Below are positions 21,879 to 34,033 of a stretch of 64,000 nucleotides of DNA, in pieces. The stretch spans positions 45,827 through 109,826 of the forward strand of contig NW_017893344.1 of the NCBI RefSeq assembly GCF_001540865.1, written 5' to 3'. A program made the position numbers and the translations under genes. A model generated the notes under the pieces. It searched no databases and was not told where the DNA came from. It worked only from the letters and a program-made list of their open reading frames with translations. Each line of letters opens with the position of its first letter. Position 1 is the stretch's first letter. This DNA comes from Ananas comosus. Its lineage: Eukaryota > Streptophyta > Magnoliopsida > Poales > Bromeliaceae.

Positions 21879-23606
21879 TGCACTCGCACACCGAGACCAT
21901 CTGCGGGACAACTACGTCTGCCCCTAGTGAAGTACTCCGGAGACTCGTGCTTCGGTGGAGCGACCACTGACAAGCAAAACAAACTAGTGAGTATGATCCA
22001 ATCCTCTCAAGAGGATACCCTGTCTACTAGGGTCAATGTGCCTCTGCTGCACAGTCATGATATATAATCAAGGTTGGGACTTCTACTATCCCTACCTTCA
22101 TGTCAAGTTTACTACACTAGACTCAATGTCACTCGTTCGATCATTGTAGTAAGTTTTCGACTAGTTGACATGCCACTCGTTCAAGTTTAGTGTCTCTATT
22201 AGGCTAGTTAAATGCCACTCTACTAGGCTAAGTCCAAGTTCGGCTCTTTATGTCATTATAGGATTCTATGTCACAAGACGCAATCCTCATGCTACCCTAG
22301 TCTAGGTGTTCAACTCATAAGTACACTACTAAGAAGCATGCAAGGAAAAGGAAATAAACATCTATTAATCCTATAATGCAATATGATCAACATATATGTA
22401 ACTTAGGCATAAAAAGAAACCCGGATGTTCCGGAACGACACCCCCCACCTTTTGTGTATACGGAGGCTTTAGAAATGCGCGTCGGCGTCCTTTACGACGA
22501 AGCCTCGGTCTTTTTAGTCCAAATAATGCTCAATCGGCCTTGTTTTGCCGATAGCTCTTGACCCGCTCGACGAATCGAAATTTCGACTTCGCCCCCGCGT
22601 TTCGTTACCTAGCAATTAGGTTAACATGGTCTCAAATAAGATCAATCCTCCACTTTTCCAAAAACCCCATTTTTGGTGCCCTAGGGTTAGCATCATGCTA
22701 AACCCATATCAAAACCCTACATTCTAGCTCTAATCTTACCATTCATGGTGCTAGAGATCCATTTGATCCTATCCAAAGACCCAAAACCCAAAAACCCCAA
22801 ATTTCACAAGCTAGGGTTACAAGCTTACCTCTAGGTTAGCTCAAAAGAGAGAAGAGAGGAAGAGGGAGAAGTCCAAGAGCTTCTTTTTCTTGATCTGTTT
22901 CTTCTTCTCCTTCCTTTTCTTCCTTCTTTTCCTTCTCTTTTCTTTTTCTTCTTCTTTTTCTTCTTTTTCTTCTTTTTCTTCTTCTCTTCTAGAGAGAGAG
23001 AGAGAGAGCAAGAGAGTGTGAGTGAGGGAGAGAGGGAAATGAGGGAATGAGAGAGAGGAGGGGTCCCCCATGACTCATATTGTAACAATATCCGAGTAGG
23101 CCCCTCACCTTTTCACTCTGTGCACTGCCCTTACTGGGCATTCTGCGCGCGGAGGGACCGGTCTCCCCGACTTGGGACCGGTCCCCGAGAGCCTCAGCTC
23201 GGGTTACGCGTCCGGGTACCGGTCTCTCCCAGAGAGACCGGTCCTCGGGAGACCGGTTCCTTCCTGAGAGACCGGTCCCCGAGAGCAACATTTTCAGGAC
23301 TAAGCCAATTTTTGGCTTTTCTCGCTGGGATTATGTTCGGGAACCGGTCCCTCCCTGCCAGGGACCGGTTGTCTCAAGCAACCCCGCAACACCAGCCGAT
23401 GGGACCGGTCCCTCCCTGCCCGGGACCGGTCCCCGAGAGCAGTTTTGCTCCAGTGCAAGTTTCGCACTATTTGCTCTCGCGGACTCGTTTCCAATGCGCC
23501 TTTGGTGATATTAACATTTTTGGCTTTTCCAAAGCTTACGAACACGACCCTTGGTCAATTTTACATGAAGTCTAACTCTCGTATTTCGAGAATTCACTTC
23601 CTCACA
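21879..23606 (-). repeat. LTR M, 3' LTR of element L (A-like)
   Basis: On its strand it begins TGTGAGGAAGTGAATTC at 23606, closely matching A1 (TGTAAGGAAGTGAATTC). It holds GGGACCGGTCCC dyads (23152-23436), a GA-rich run and the donor GAG/GTAAGC near 22828. It runs into the N at 21878, so its far end is missing. Confidence 0.8.
23152..23436. promoter_or_regulatory. GGGACCGGTCCC dyad cluster in LTR M
   Basis: There are about nine dyads, including TACCGGTC and GACCGGTTGTC variants. The cluster starts 170 bp from the LTR 5' end (23606). Confidence 0.5.
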
Positions 23607-23625
23607 TCCTCCCCTTCTAAAAAGG
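23607..23625 (-). other. Polypurine tract of element L
   Basis: On the - strand CCTTTTTAGAAGGGGAGGA lies directly before the LTR start TGTGAGG. Confidence 0.8.
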
Positions 23626-23669
23626 AGTTTCGTCCTCGAAACGAATTTATTTACTTAATTAACCATACC

Positions 23670-24500
23670 TCATTGTATTTCTTCAAAGAGATGAGGGTAG
23701 TGCACTTTCATTGATTCCTCGAGTTCCCACGTGGCCTCACGATCGTCGTGATTGGTCCAACGAATCTTCACGTAGGGAATCTCGCGGTTTCTTAGCTTCC
23801 GCACTTCTCGAGCAATGATCATCGCCGGGAACTCTTCATAGCTCAAGTCCTCTTGTAGATTCGGCGGTTCGTAATACATAACGTGCTCGGGATCATGGAC
23901 ATACTTGCGAAGGTTGGAGACGTGGAACACATTATGCACGCCCGCGAGCTTCGGCGGTAGTGCTAATCTATATGCTACGGCTCCAATACGTTCCAACACT
24001 TCGAACGGTCCGATATATCGGGGACTTAGCTTTCCCCGCACTCCGAAGCGTTTCACACCCCTCATTGGCGAAACCCTCAAGAAAACGCGGTCATCTACCG
24101 CGAATTCCAAGTCTCTGCGGCGTTTGTCAGAATAGCTCTTTTGCCTCGACTGTGCAGTAAGTAGCCTCTCGCGAGCAAGACGGACCTTCTCTTCCGCCTC
24201 TCGCAATACATCTGGGCCCAATGTCGCAGGTTCACCTACATCGCTCCAACATATAGAGGATCGGCACTTCCGCCCATATAGGACCTCGAACGGTGCCATC
24301 CCAATGCTAGCTTGATAACTGTTATTGTAGGCGAACTCGGCCATTCTCAAGTGGTTTGCCCAACTATCCTTGTAGTCAATGACACACGCCCGCAACATAT
24401 CCTCCAGAATCTGTATAGTCCTTTCCGATTGTCCGTCCGTCTGAGGATGAAACGCGGTGCTGAAATCGAGCCGTGTGCCAAGTGCTTATTGCAGGCTTTT
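23670..24500 (-). pseudogene. pol: Integrase C-half with GPY/F and chromodomain-like tail, element L
   Basis: From right to left it reads [34 protein letters not shown], then the GPY/F module (SPRYIGPFEVLERIGAVAYR), [19 protein letters not shown] and the chromodomain-like REVRKLRNREIPYVKIRWTN with ATWELEESMKVHYPHLF. The module missing from element 1 is present here. The frame is open from 24398 down to 23673. Upstream, between 24500 and 24540, a frameshift breaks the join to the DDE core (SDRD and SERT region). The chromodomain-like tail would steer integration to marked chromatin. Confidence 0.88.
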
Positions 24501-25435
24501 CCAAAAGTGCGAAGTAAAACGAGGGTCTCGATCTGACACGATCGACTTCGGAACCCATGCAACCTCACAACTTTATCCAAGTATACCTGTGCCAACTTGT
24601 CGCCCGACCAGGTGGTGTGAATCGGTAGAAAGTGTGCCGACTTGGTCATACGATCCACAATCACCCAGATTGCATCGTGGCCACCCGTCGAACAGGACAA
24701 TCCGACCACGAAGTCCATAGCAATATTCTCCCATTTCCAAATGGGAACAGGTAAACTTTGGAGCTTTCCTGCTGGAAATCGGCGTTCAGCCTTCACTTGC
24801 TGGCATACTAGGCATTGTGCTACATAGCGCCCAATGTCTGCTTTCATGCCCGGCCACCAGTACTGCATCTTCAGATCACGGTACATCTTGGTGCCGCCCG
24901 GGTGAATGCTATAAGGAGTCCGATGTGCTTCTTGCAAGATCAACTTCCGAACCTCCTCGTTTTCCGGTACGCACCATCGGTTTCGAAACCGGAGCGCACC
25001 CTCGGCATCTGTGCTGAAATCACCGCCGTGTCCACTCTCGATGTCCCGCCGCACCTTTTGGAGACTAGGTGTCACGCCCCGGGACCGGCGGAGGCCCTCC
25101 CGGTAGGCTCGCAACACAACAGTAGCCAAGTAGGCTACACAGCCTCTACAAATCAACTGCCTAGCTCGAGAGGAGCTAATCGTCATCGCAAACAGCGAAC
25201 TCTGGCATCCTCGGTACACAACCTCCGCCTGCCCCGGCTCTCTAAACGTCACCGTTCGATCCTTGCAGTCGATGGTGGCGTAGTACTTAGTCAACCAGTC
25301 CATGCCCAGCACTACATCAAACTCCCCAAGTTTATGCAACGCTAATAAGTCCACGGGCATGATCCAATCTCCAACCCGAACAGGGCAACTGGGGCAAAAC
25401 TCCCGAATGTCCAAAGAATGGTCGGGTACAACGAC
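24501..25435 (-). pseudogene. pol: RT-less pol segment: protease end, LTR scar, integrase N-half (element L)
   Basis: One frame is open from 25435 to about 24520. It starts after a TGA (probably from CGA) with VVVPDHSLDIREFCPSC, passes the protease-to-RT linker (DVVLGMDWLTKYYATIDCKD), then jumps from CVAYLATVV to LQKVRRDIESGHGG, which belongs just before integrase. RT and RNase H (about 500 residues) are absent. The joint (about 25070-25125) carries the terminal bases of an LTR, TGTCACGCCCCGGGACC on the + strand, like the end of LTR H. The frame continues across it. The integrase zinc domain ([26 protein letters not shown]) and first Asp (MDFVVGLS) follow until a frameshift near 24540. Confidence 0.85.
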
Positions 25436-26405
25436 TCATCCCGGGTGCAACAAGGATACAAGTGGGATGCCATGCAACTCGGCAAACAACCGATCAATGA
25501 ATGAATGCGATGCACTGGTATCAAACAAAGCTCTAACTCGAATACCATGAAGTAAAATGATACCTGCGACTACATTCTCGGCTGCCGCCGCCTCCTTAGT
25601 CTGGGCCGCGTATATGCGCCCGCTCGGGGCCTGTCGTGACCCCTCTGCCTGTCGCAGAACTGGCGGCCGCCCTGCCTGGTGATGCGCAGAAGATGTCCCT
25701 TGACTGGGACCGAGCGATGCTGGTGCAGATGCCGAAGATGGCGCTGGCGCTGGGCCCCTCGGACAGTCCGACTGAAAGTGGCCCTCCTGGCCACACAAGA
25801 AACACCTGCCCCTACTGCGTGAACACTGCCGCGGGTAATGGGGACCGCCACAGATCACGCAGCGGGGAGCCTGGCGACGATCGTGTTCTCCTTGCTGGGT
25901 AGACTGGCCGCGTCCTCGCGACTGGCTCCTACTCCTGGGATGCCTCGGCGGCCTCCGTGAGTGCGTCTGACTCGCACCCTCAGCCGCGGGCCTCTTGCCC
26001 TTCCCTTTCTCCAAGCTCTCACGACGCTCCTGCAGATCCGCCGCTCCGGCCTCCACTATCAAAGCTCGATCCACAACCTCCTGGTAGGTCTGGAGGTTGG
26101 AAGACTGCACCAATCGGAAGATAGAAGGCCGCAAACCGCGCTCAAAGATGCGGGCCTTGTCCTCGTCGTCCCTCACAACGAACGGCACACAGTGTAGTAT
26201 CCGGGAGAACTCCCTCTCGTACTCAGCCACTGACCGCTCGTCCTGGCGCAAGCTGCGCAAATCCTGCTCCATCTTCCTCTTGACGCTGGTAGGAAAGTGG
26301 TGCGCCAATAGAAGCTCCTTGAATCGTGTCCAAGTAATCGCTGCCAAGTCGGTGTTGGGGTTGTCCTGGATATCCAACTACCAACGATAGGCCTCGCCGT
26401 CCAGA
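25436..26405 (-). pseudogene. gag: gag and protease N-part of element L
   Basis: It is open from 26377 to the TGA at 25436-25438. Gag motifs are TWTRFKELLLAHHFPTSVKRK, LRSLRQDERSVAEYEREF and EDKARIFERGLRPSIFRL. A basic Arg/Gly/Gln-rich stretch precedes two zinc knuckles, CVICGGPHYPRQC and CFLCGQEGHFQSDC (about 25790-25880). The protease motif reads ALFDTSASHSF, so the catalytic DTG is DTS, which should disable the enzyme. The gag N-terminus is lost at 26405, where the sequence changes to opposite-strand LTR. Apart from the stop this stretch is clean, unlike its mirror copy at 29.2-31.4 kb. Confidence 0.88.
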
Positions 26406-28314
26406 AAGTATGTTTAGGGTTAGAAATGAGGACTTTCTGATTTGTACTTCTAGAACCAAATTGATGGTTTAGAATGTATTATTTAGGTTGGCATTTGAAG
26501 GACTCAAACCCCTTAGGAATCGAGAGAGATTTTCTCACTTTCGGTGAGTTTTCTCCAACCTAGCAGTTAGCTTAATGATCCACCTTAACGTTGTTCGTAA
26601 GGTTTGTTAACTCTTGCTCTTATACCTTTAGGGTACTTGGAGTGTGGTGGACACCCTCGTCGGAGCATAAAGAGTTCCGTTGCCTGTCGGTGGGTTTGGC
26701 CTAGCATTCAATATGAGAAATGCCCATATTTGGTGTCATAATGCTTCGTAGAGTTGAATTCTGCATTTCCATGCTAGATACATTTATTATGAATTTTTGA
26801 ATGCTTAATAGCATATGTTATGTAAATGAAATTTGACCCTCTATATAGTAGAGAAACCATGCATGAGAGACATAGCATTCTAGTATGAGGTTTGGAACTA
26901 AGACCCTATCCATGAAAATAACCATCGTTTTGCATTTAACCATATGCCAATTGTGACATTAGGGAATTTAGAAGCCTTGAGTGGCTTGGGGACTTAGATG
27001 ACTTAAGAAATTGGGCCAATGTCATGAAGAGGCATTGGGGCCCGGGCATTGTGATTATCACGGTATTAATGTCCTAATTGGAACATAGCACATGACATGG
27101 CTTGATTAGTTGAGATGCTTAAGTGTCATAAAGAGGCATCTAAGCAAGTGCGTGTTGGAACTTCAACTATTGTGACTTTGGACTAGATCCTTGGATACTA
27201 GTGACCTGCCATGTTAGAGACATGAGGATTGGATACTTGAGACTTGTGACTATACTTGCTTGCCATTGTGCTTCATTTCGCACATGCTTGTGAGGGTCTC
27301 CTACAACCGGCACTCCGGAGTTAGCCTACGCGACTATGTTCGCTCATGCGGTATTGAGAAGCCCTACAGGGTCGAGTGGACCAGACACATTCCAAGAGTA
27401 GGGATGTTGGCTACCACAGGCACTTAAGCGGCACAAGCTGGACTACCTTGGGTTAGGTCCTTAATTGGAAATGGAATCGACACGGTTTGTATATGCACAA
27501 TTACTACTAGATAGGTTTAGTAGTTGGATTACATTTACATGCTTATAGATAGGGTTGAGACATGTAGTATACTTGACAGTTACCTATTTCATCACAGTAT
27601 ACTTGGTTGCCATGTAGAGCTTATACATCAGGTATGAATAAAGGTTGAACAGTAAACTATTGCCATTGGTCACTTTTCCTTATGACTAGAATAGATGTAC
27701 AACACTTTGACATCGTGCTATGTGAGATATAGTAGTATAGCATGTTACTTATGCTCTCTCTTTTCAGCAGTTTATTTACATGCTCCTTTTTATTGCTATT
27801 GCTATTAGCGTTACTTTACCCTTATTTTTGGGCCTAGTGAGCAGGAGCTGGTCAGTAATTGCCCACTGGGAACTATAAATATAGTTCTCACGCCCTCTTT
27901 TTCTCGGATGTTTTTCAGAGCCTTCCCGCGCAGGGTGAGGCCAGGACCGCGGGAAGGGAGTTGCTTCGAGCTACTTCCTTCGAGACGATTCGCTAGGGGT
28001 CTACCTCTCGTTGTAATTTATTTGGAGAAGGTTGAGAGTCTTACCAGTGATTAGAGACCACCATTTTTGTATGAGAGGCTGATACTATATAACTTATGTT
28101 TACTTTTAATGTTTGGTTATGTTCTATTACTATTGGTGTAGATGTTAAGAACTTTACCCGCTCTGATATCATTAGTTGCTAGTTATCTCATTTCTTTTAT
28201 TTGTTCTATTACTTGCTTTACTTCCGTTTTGTCGTAGACAGCCTTATATGTGTTGACATATGGCGGGTCCTGTGCACGCTACCGGAGGCCTACCGCGGTC
28301 CCTGGGGCGTGACA
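26406..28314 (+). repeat. LTR H (+), 5' truncated
   Basis: It ends CTGGGGCGTGACA at 28314, eight bases before a good PBS. Internal blocks (27240-27480) match the B family in reverse. The left border is the abrupt switch from - strand gag at 26405. A noisy second copy lies at 31479-33112. No gene is seen in it. Confidence 0.75.
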
Positions 28315-28321
28315 GATTAAT

Positions 28322-28334
28322 TTGGTATCAGAGC
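28322..28334 (+). other. Primer binding site of element H
   Basis: TGGTATCAGAGCC matches the initiator tRNA-Met PBS consensus, 8 bases after the LTR end. Confidence 0.9.
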
Positions 28335-28651
28335 CTAGGTTGAGTCTTAGTGGACCTAGCGAAACCTTAGGCCGGTTTGACTATAGAATTAGGCTCGTGA
28401 GAGACGGGGTCTAATTGACTTGTGGAGCGAAAGTATTTGTGATTGGGTTTATGACAACTCTAAAAAGTTAGAGTTTGATCGGAGTGTATGGCTTCTAACC
28501 TTCGGGGGGGTTCGTTGGCGCCCACAACGTAACATCGGGAGTTAGTATGGAAGGAACACTTCCTTACTTCGCATGATTTGGGGTTTTATCTATTTGACGG
28601 GGATGCGATAGCGTGGGTTACTAACTTGCGCTTTTATGTTCTGTAGTGACG

Positions 28652-31453
28652 ATGCCGATTACACGCTCCCAGTCTGCCGGGCGGATAATGCGGCAACACT
28701 CCGAGAGGTCGAGACCTCTGCTACTTCCGGATCCAGTGAGGTCCGTGACCTGAGGCGCCAGCTTGGGTTCTCACTGATTTGTGGGCGCAGCCAGACGGCG
28801 GCGGCGCATGCGACAGGCTGAGGTGGCTCAGCGCAGGAGGCGCGGATGAACATCTTGAGGACCTCCTACTTCAGCAGGGCGGCAGCTTCGAGGGAGACCA
28901 GGGTCCACACCGCCAGCACCCGTGGTGAACGTGCACCGAGGCGCAGTCCCCGGCCCCCCAGCTCCTCACGGTGCGGCACCGGCGACTGCACCTCGGAGGA
29001 GGTGTTGTGGCACTACCTGTTCAGAGACCGCGACAGGGCATACATCCCCGTGATGGCTGAGGAGCCGAGCGGGATCGGCTTATGGAGCGTCCTCAGTGAG
29101 TTCGGAGGTGCAGCCCGAGGCCTTTGATGGTGAGAACGTCGACCACTGATGTTTGAGAAGTGGTACTGCACATAGAAAAGCTGTTTCGAGATACTTTTGT
29201 GGAGGACGGACAGAGTTTTGGCTCGCCACTCACTCGTTCTGGACGGCGAGGCCTATCGTTGGTATTGGATTCCAGGACAACCCCAACACGACTTGCAGCG
29301 ATTACTTGGACACGATTCAAGGAGCTTCTATTGGCGCACCACTTTTCCTCAGCGTCAAGAGGAAGATGGGCAGGATTTGCGCAGCTTGCGCCAGGACGAG
29401 AGGTCAGGCTGAGTACGAGAGGGAGTTCCTCCGGATACTACACTGTGTGCAGTTCGTTGTGAGGGACGACGAGGACAAGGCCCGCATCTTTGAGCGCGGT
29501 TTGCGGCCTTCTATCTTCCGATTGGTGCAGTCTTCCAACCTCCAAACCTACAGGAGGTTGTGGATCGAGCTTTGATAGTGGAGCGGAGCGGCGGATCTGC
29601 AGGAGCGTCTAGAGCTTGGAGAAAGGGAAGGGCAAGAGGCCCGCCGCTGAGGTGCCGAGTCAGACGCACTCACGGAGGCCGCCGAGGCATCCCAGAGTAG
29701 GAGCCAGTCGCGAGGACGCGGCCAGTCTACCAGGCAAGGAGAACACGATCGTCGCCAGGCTCCCCGCTGCGTGATTGGCGGTCCCCATTACCGCGGCAGT
29801 GTTCACGCAGTGGGGCAGGTGTTTCTTGTGTGGCCAGGAGGGCCACTTTCAGTCGGACTGTCCGAGGGGCCAGCGCAGCGCATCTTCGGCATCTGCACCA
29901 GCATCGCTCGGTCCCAGTCAAGGGACATCTTCTGCGCATCACCAGGCAGGCGGCCGCCAGTTCTGCGACAGGCAGAGGGGTCCACGACAGCCCCCGAGCG
30001 GCCGCATATACAGCGGCCCAGACTAAGGAGGCGGCGGCAGCCGAGATATGTAGTCGCAGGTATCATTTTAACTTCATGGTATTCGAGTTAGAGCTTGTTT
30101 GATACCAGTGCATCGCATTCATTCATGTCGGTTGTTTGCCGAGTTGCATGGCATCCCACTTGTATCCTTGTTGCACCGGATGAGTCGTTGTACCCGACCA
30201 TTCTTTGACCATTCGGGAGTTTTGCCCAGTTGCCTGTTCGTGTTGGAGATTGGATCATGCCCGTGGGACTTATTAGCGTTGCATAAACTTGGGGAGTTTG
30301 ATGTAGTGCTGGGCATGGACTGGTTGACTAAGTACTACGCCACCATCGACTGCAAGGATGCGAACGGTGACGTTAAGAGCCGGGGCAGCGCGAGGGTTGT
30401 GTACCGGAGGATGCCAGAGTTCGCTGTTTGCGATGACGATTAGCTCCTCTCCGAGCTAGGCAGTTGATTTGTAAGGCTGTGTAGCCTACTTGCTACTGTT
30501 GTGTTGCGAGCGCCTACCGGGAGGCACGCTCCGGCCGTCCGGGCGTGACACCTAGTCTCCAAAAGGTGCGGCGGACATCGAGAGTTCGGACACCACGGCG
30601 GTGATTTCAGCACAGATCGCCGAGGGTGCGCTCCGGTTTCGAAACCGATGGTGCGTTACCGGAAAACGAGAGTGTCCGGAAGTTGATCTTGCAAGAAGCA
30701 CATCGGGACTCCTTATAGGCCATTCACCGGGCGGCGGCCACCAGAATGTACCCGTGATCTGAAGATGCAGTACTGGTGGCCGGGCATGAAAGCAGACATT
30801 GGGCCGCTATGTAGCACATGCTAGTAATCGCCAGCAAGTGAAGGCTGAACGCCCGATTTCCAGCAGGAAAGCTCCAAAGTTACCTGTTCCCATTTGGAAA
30901 TGGAGAATATTGCTATGGACTCGTGGTCGGATTGTCCTGTTCGACCGGGTGGACCACGATGCAATCTTGGGTGATTGTGGATCGTATGACTAAGTCTGCA
31001 CACTTTCTACCGATTCACTACCCACCCTGGTCCGGCCGACAAGTTGGCACAGGTATACTTGGATAAAGTTGTGAGGTTGCATGGGTTCCGAAGTCGATCG
31101 TGTCAGATCCGAGACCCTCGTTTTACTTCGGCACTTTTGGAAAAGCCTGCAATAAGCACTTGCACACGGCTCGATTTCAGCACCGCGTTTCATCCTCTCA
31201 GACCGGACGGACAAATCGAAAGGACTATACAGACTTCTGGAGATATGTTGCGGCGTGTGTCATTGTACCCAAGGCATAGTTGGGCAAACCCCACTTTGAG
31301 AATCCGAGTTCCGCCTACAATAACAGTTATCAAGCTAGCATTGGATGCACCCGTTCGAGGTCCTATATGGCGGAAGTGCCCGATCCTCTATATGTTGGAG
31401 GCGATGTAGGTGATGCGACATTGGCCCAGATGTATTGCGAGAGGCGGAAGAGA
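28652..31453 (+). pseudogene. gag-pol: gag-pol of element H, indel-ridden mirror copy of element L
   Basis: The gag ATG at 28652 (MPITRSQSAG) follows an acceptor-like TTCTGTAG. From about 29225 the sequence is the reverse complement of element L (26403 back to about 24190) with many one- and few-base indels, so frames last only 60-140 codons. Recognisable pieces are VKRKMG, VRDDEDKARIFERGLRPSIF, a broken CCHC region, FDVVLGMDWLTKYYATIDCKD, and integrase pieces (TGGCCGGGCATGAAAGCAGA at 30777). It has the same RT-deletion scar near 30500-30550 as element L, which argues for a copy of the same locus. It stops at the N run. Indels outnumber substitutions, as in uncorrected long reads. Confidence 0.8.
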
Positions 31454-31478
31454 NNNNNNNNNNNNNNNNNNNNNNNNN
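31454..31478. other. Assembly gap, 25 N
   Basis: A run of 25 N. Pol breaks off before it, and mid-LTR H sequence (matching 26701) starts right after it. Confidence 1.
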
Positions 31479-33112
31479 CTAGCATTCAATAATTGAGAAG
31501 TTGCTCTTATATTGGGATTGTCAAATGCTTCGTAGAGTTGAGACTTCTTGCATGTTCAATGTATACATTTTATTAATGATTTTACCCTCTAGGAGGTCTT
31601 AATATGCTATATGTTGATGTAAGCCCGGTGATTTTGAGGCTCATATAGAATAGAGAAACCTGCATGTGAGAGACACTTAGTTTCTAGATGGAGTTGAGAA
31701 CTAAGCTCCCGATATCATGAAACATGACCATGCTTTTCGCATTTAATCCCTATGCAATTTCAATACTCGGTACGGGGAACTATTAGAAGCCTTGAGCGAG
31801 CTCTTGGGACTTAGGCAATGAATTTAGAATTGCTGGCCATGTCATGAAGAGCGATGTCGGGCCGCGCGCGGCATCGTGATATACGTATCTCGGAAATGCA
31901 TGATTTTGCTGTGGTTGATTTAGTGACGGAGCTATTTGTTGTCATAAATGATGCACATAAGCATGTGCGTGTTGGAAATTCACATTGGACTTTGACTAGA
32001 TCCTTGGCGTTAATAGTGACCTTGCCATGTTAGAGACATAGCGATGGATACTGAGACTTGGACTATACTTTGTCCTTGCATTTTCATGTGCTATTCGCAC
32101 ATGCTTGTGAGGGTCGCCTCCCTATCAGCCGCACTCCGGAGTTTTTAGCCTCAGCGACCTTATGTCGTCATGCGGGTATTGAGAAGCTACAGGGTCGAGT
32201 GGGAGAACATTCAGAGTAGGGATGTTGGGTACAACATGGCACTTAGCGGCCAAGCTGGGACTAATTGGTAGGTACTTAATTGGATGGAAATGACACTGGT
32301 GTTGTTATCACAATACTACTAGATAGCGTTAGTAGTTGTATTTACATTTATATGTTATGCTAGGGTTAGAATGTAGCCATATAATTGCAGTTTTATTTCA
32401 TCACGTCTATACTTGTTCGATGATAGGCTTTATACTCAGGTATGAAATAAAGGTTTGAATCAGTAATACTATTGCCATTGGTCCTTTTCTTATGATTAGA
32501 TAGATGTACAACCTTTGACATCGTGCTTATGTGAGATATAGTGTTAGCATGCAGTCTCATTATCTCTCTCTTTCTAGATATATTACATGCCCTCTTTTTA
32601 TTGCTTTTGCTATTAGCGTTACTTCCTTATTTTTGGGCCTACGTGGAGCAGGAGCTAGGTCAGTAATTGCCCGACTGGACTATAAATTTATAGTTTCTCA
32701 CGCTCTTTTTCTCGATTGTTTTTCAGAAGCTTCGCGCAGAGGTGAGGCAGGCGACGGGGAGGGGTTGCTCGAGCCTGTTCTTCGAGGACGATTCGTAGGT
32801 GGATTCTCTCTCGTCTGTAATTTGTATTTTGGAGAGGTGAGAGTCTTCCAGTTATAGAAGACACCATTTGTGTATGAGAGGACTCGATACTATTAACTTA
32901 TGTTATACTTTTATGTTTTTGGTTATGTTCTATTACTATTCGTGTAGTGTTAGACCTTTACTCGCTGTTGTTCATTAGTTGTAGATCTTCATTTCTTTTA
33001 TTTGTTCATTACTTGCTTTACTTCACCGTTTTTTGTCTGCTAGATGCCTTATTGTGTTGAATATGGCGGGTTCTGTGCGACCTACCGGCGAGGCTCCCGC
33101 CCGGGGCGTACA
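31479..33112 (+). repeat. Noisy second copy of LTR H
   Basis: It is colinear with 26701-28314 with frequent short indels and ends CGGGGCGTACA. The PBS-like segment at 33121-33140 (CAGGTATCAGAG) is damaged. It looks like a second low-quality read of the same element. Confidence 0.8.
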
Positions 33113-34033
33113 GGATGTAATTTCAGGTATCAGAGGCCTAGGGTTGGTCCTTCGTGACTATGCGAGCCTTTAGGCCGGTTTGATATAGGAATTATGGACT
33201 TCCTGTGAGAGACTGGGGTTAATTGACTGTTGAGCGAGTTTGTGATTGGTTTATGACAACTCTAAAAGTTAGGGTTTTGATCGGAGTGTATGGCTTCTAA
33301 TTTCGCGGAGGTGTTACTAGTTGGCGGCCCACAACGTACATCGGGAGTAGTAGTGATAGCGACATATTCTCTTATTTTCGCCATATTTGGCGGTTTATTA
33401 ATTTGAGCGGGGATGCGATAGGGGTTACTAACTTGCGCTTTGTTTCTGTATGGGGGGATCGAATGCGATTACCCGCTCACCGTCTGCGGGCGGGATAATG
33501 CGCCACTCCGAGGAGGTCGAGACCTCTGCATACTTTCCGGTCCAGTTGAGGATCCCGGACTAGCCGCTTTGCGGTTCTCATGATTTGTTTGCGCAGAGAC
33601 GCGCCGGCGCCAGCGACAGGCTGGCGTGGCTCGCGGCAGCAGCGCGCATGAAGCTTGAGGACTCTTACTGTCACCAGGGTGCCATGTATTCGAGGGAGAC
33701 CAGGGCCCACACCGCGAGCACCCGTGGTGGAGTCGCACGAGGTCGAGTTCCCCGCGCCCGTCCACGTGCACGGTCACCGGCGATCTGCACCTCGGGCAAG
33801 AGGTGGTTTTGTGGCACTACTGTTCAGGAGTCGGCGACGAGGGCAAATTCCCCGGTGGATGGCTGAGGGAGCGAGCGGGATCGGCTTATGGAGCGCCTCA
33901 GTGGTCAGGAGTGTGCAGCCGACAGGACTTTGATGGTCTTAACGTCGACCACAGATTGTTGAGAAGTTAATTACTGCACATATGAAAAGCTGTTATTCGA
34001 GATACTTTTGTGAGCTGGCGACTGAGTTTTAGG
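33113..34033 (+). pseudogene. gag: Noisy second copy of gag start, element H
   Basis: It is colinear with 28315-29220, including the PBS region, the leader and the first ~190 codons of gag, with indels throughout and no usable frame. It stops near 34033, almost the same gag position where element L stops at 26405. That match suggests both points are edges of the original contigs around one gap. Confidence 0.7.

Larger units (their letters stand above)
21879..26405 (-). mobile_element. Ty3/Gypsy element L (-), RT-deleted, truncated both sides
   Basis: The 3' LTR M (21879-23606) is followed by a polypurine tract, the integrase end, a scar where RT and RNase H should be, protease and gag, read right to left. 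Gag stops abruptly at 26405, where opposite-strand LTR sequence begins. No PBS or 5' LTR is present on this side. Confidence 0.85.

Noticed and set aside
22841..23088. Lys/Glu-rich reading frames on the - strand
   Set aside because: They translate a GAA/TTC-rich low-complexity run in LTR M. Similar frames arise in every LTR start region.
24190..31453. A genuine 2.2-kb inverted repeat or foldback element
   Set aside because: One arm is indel-ridden and ends at the 25-N gap, so an assembly or read artefact is more likely.
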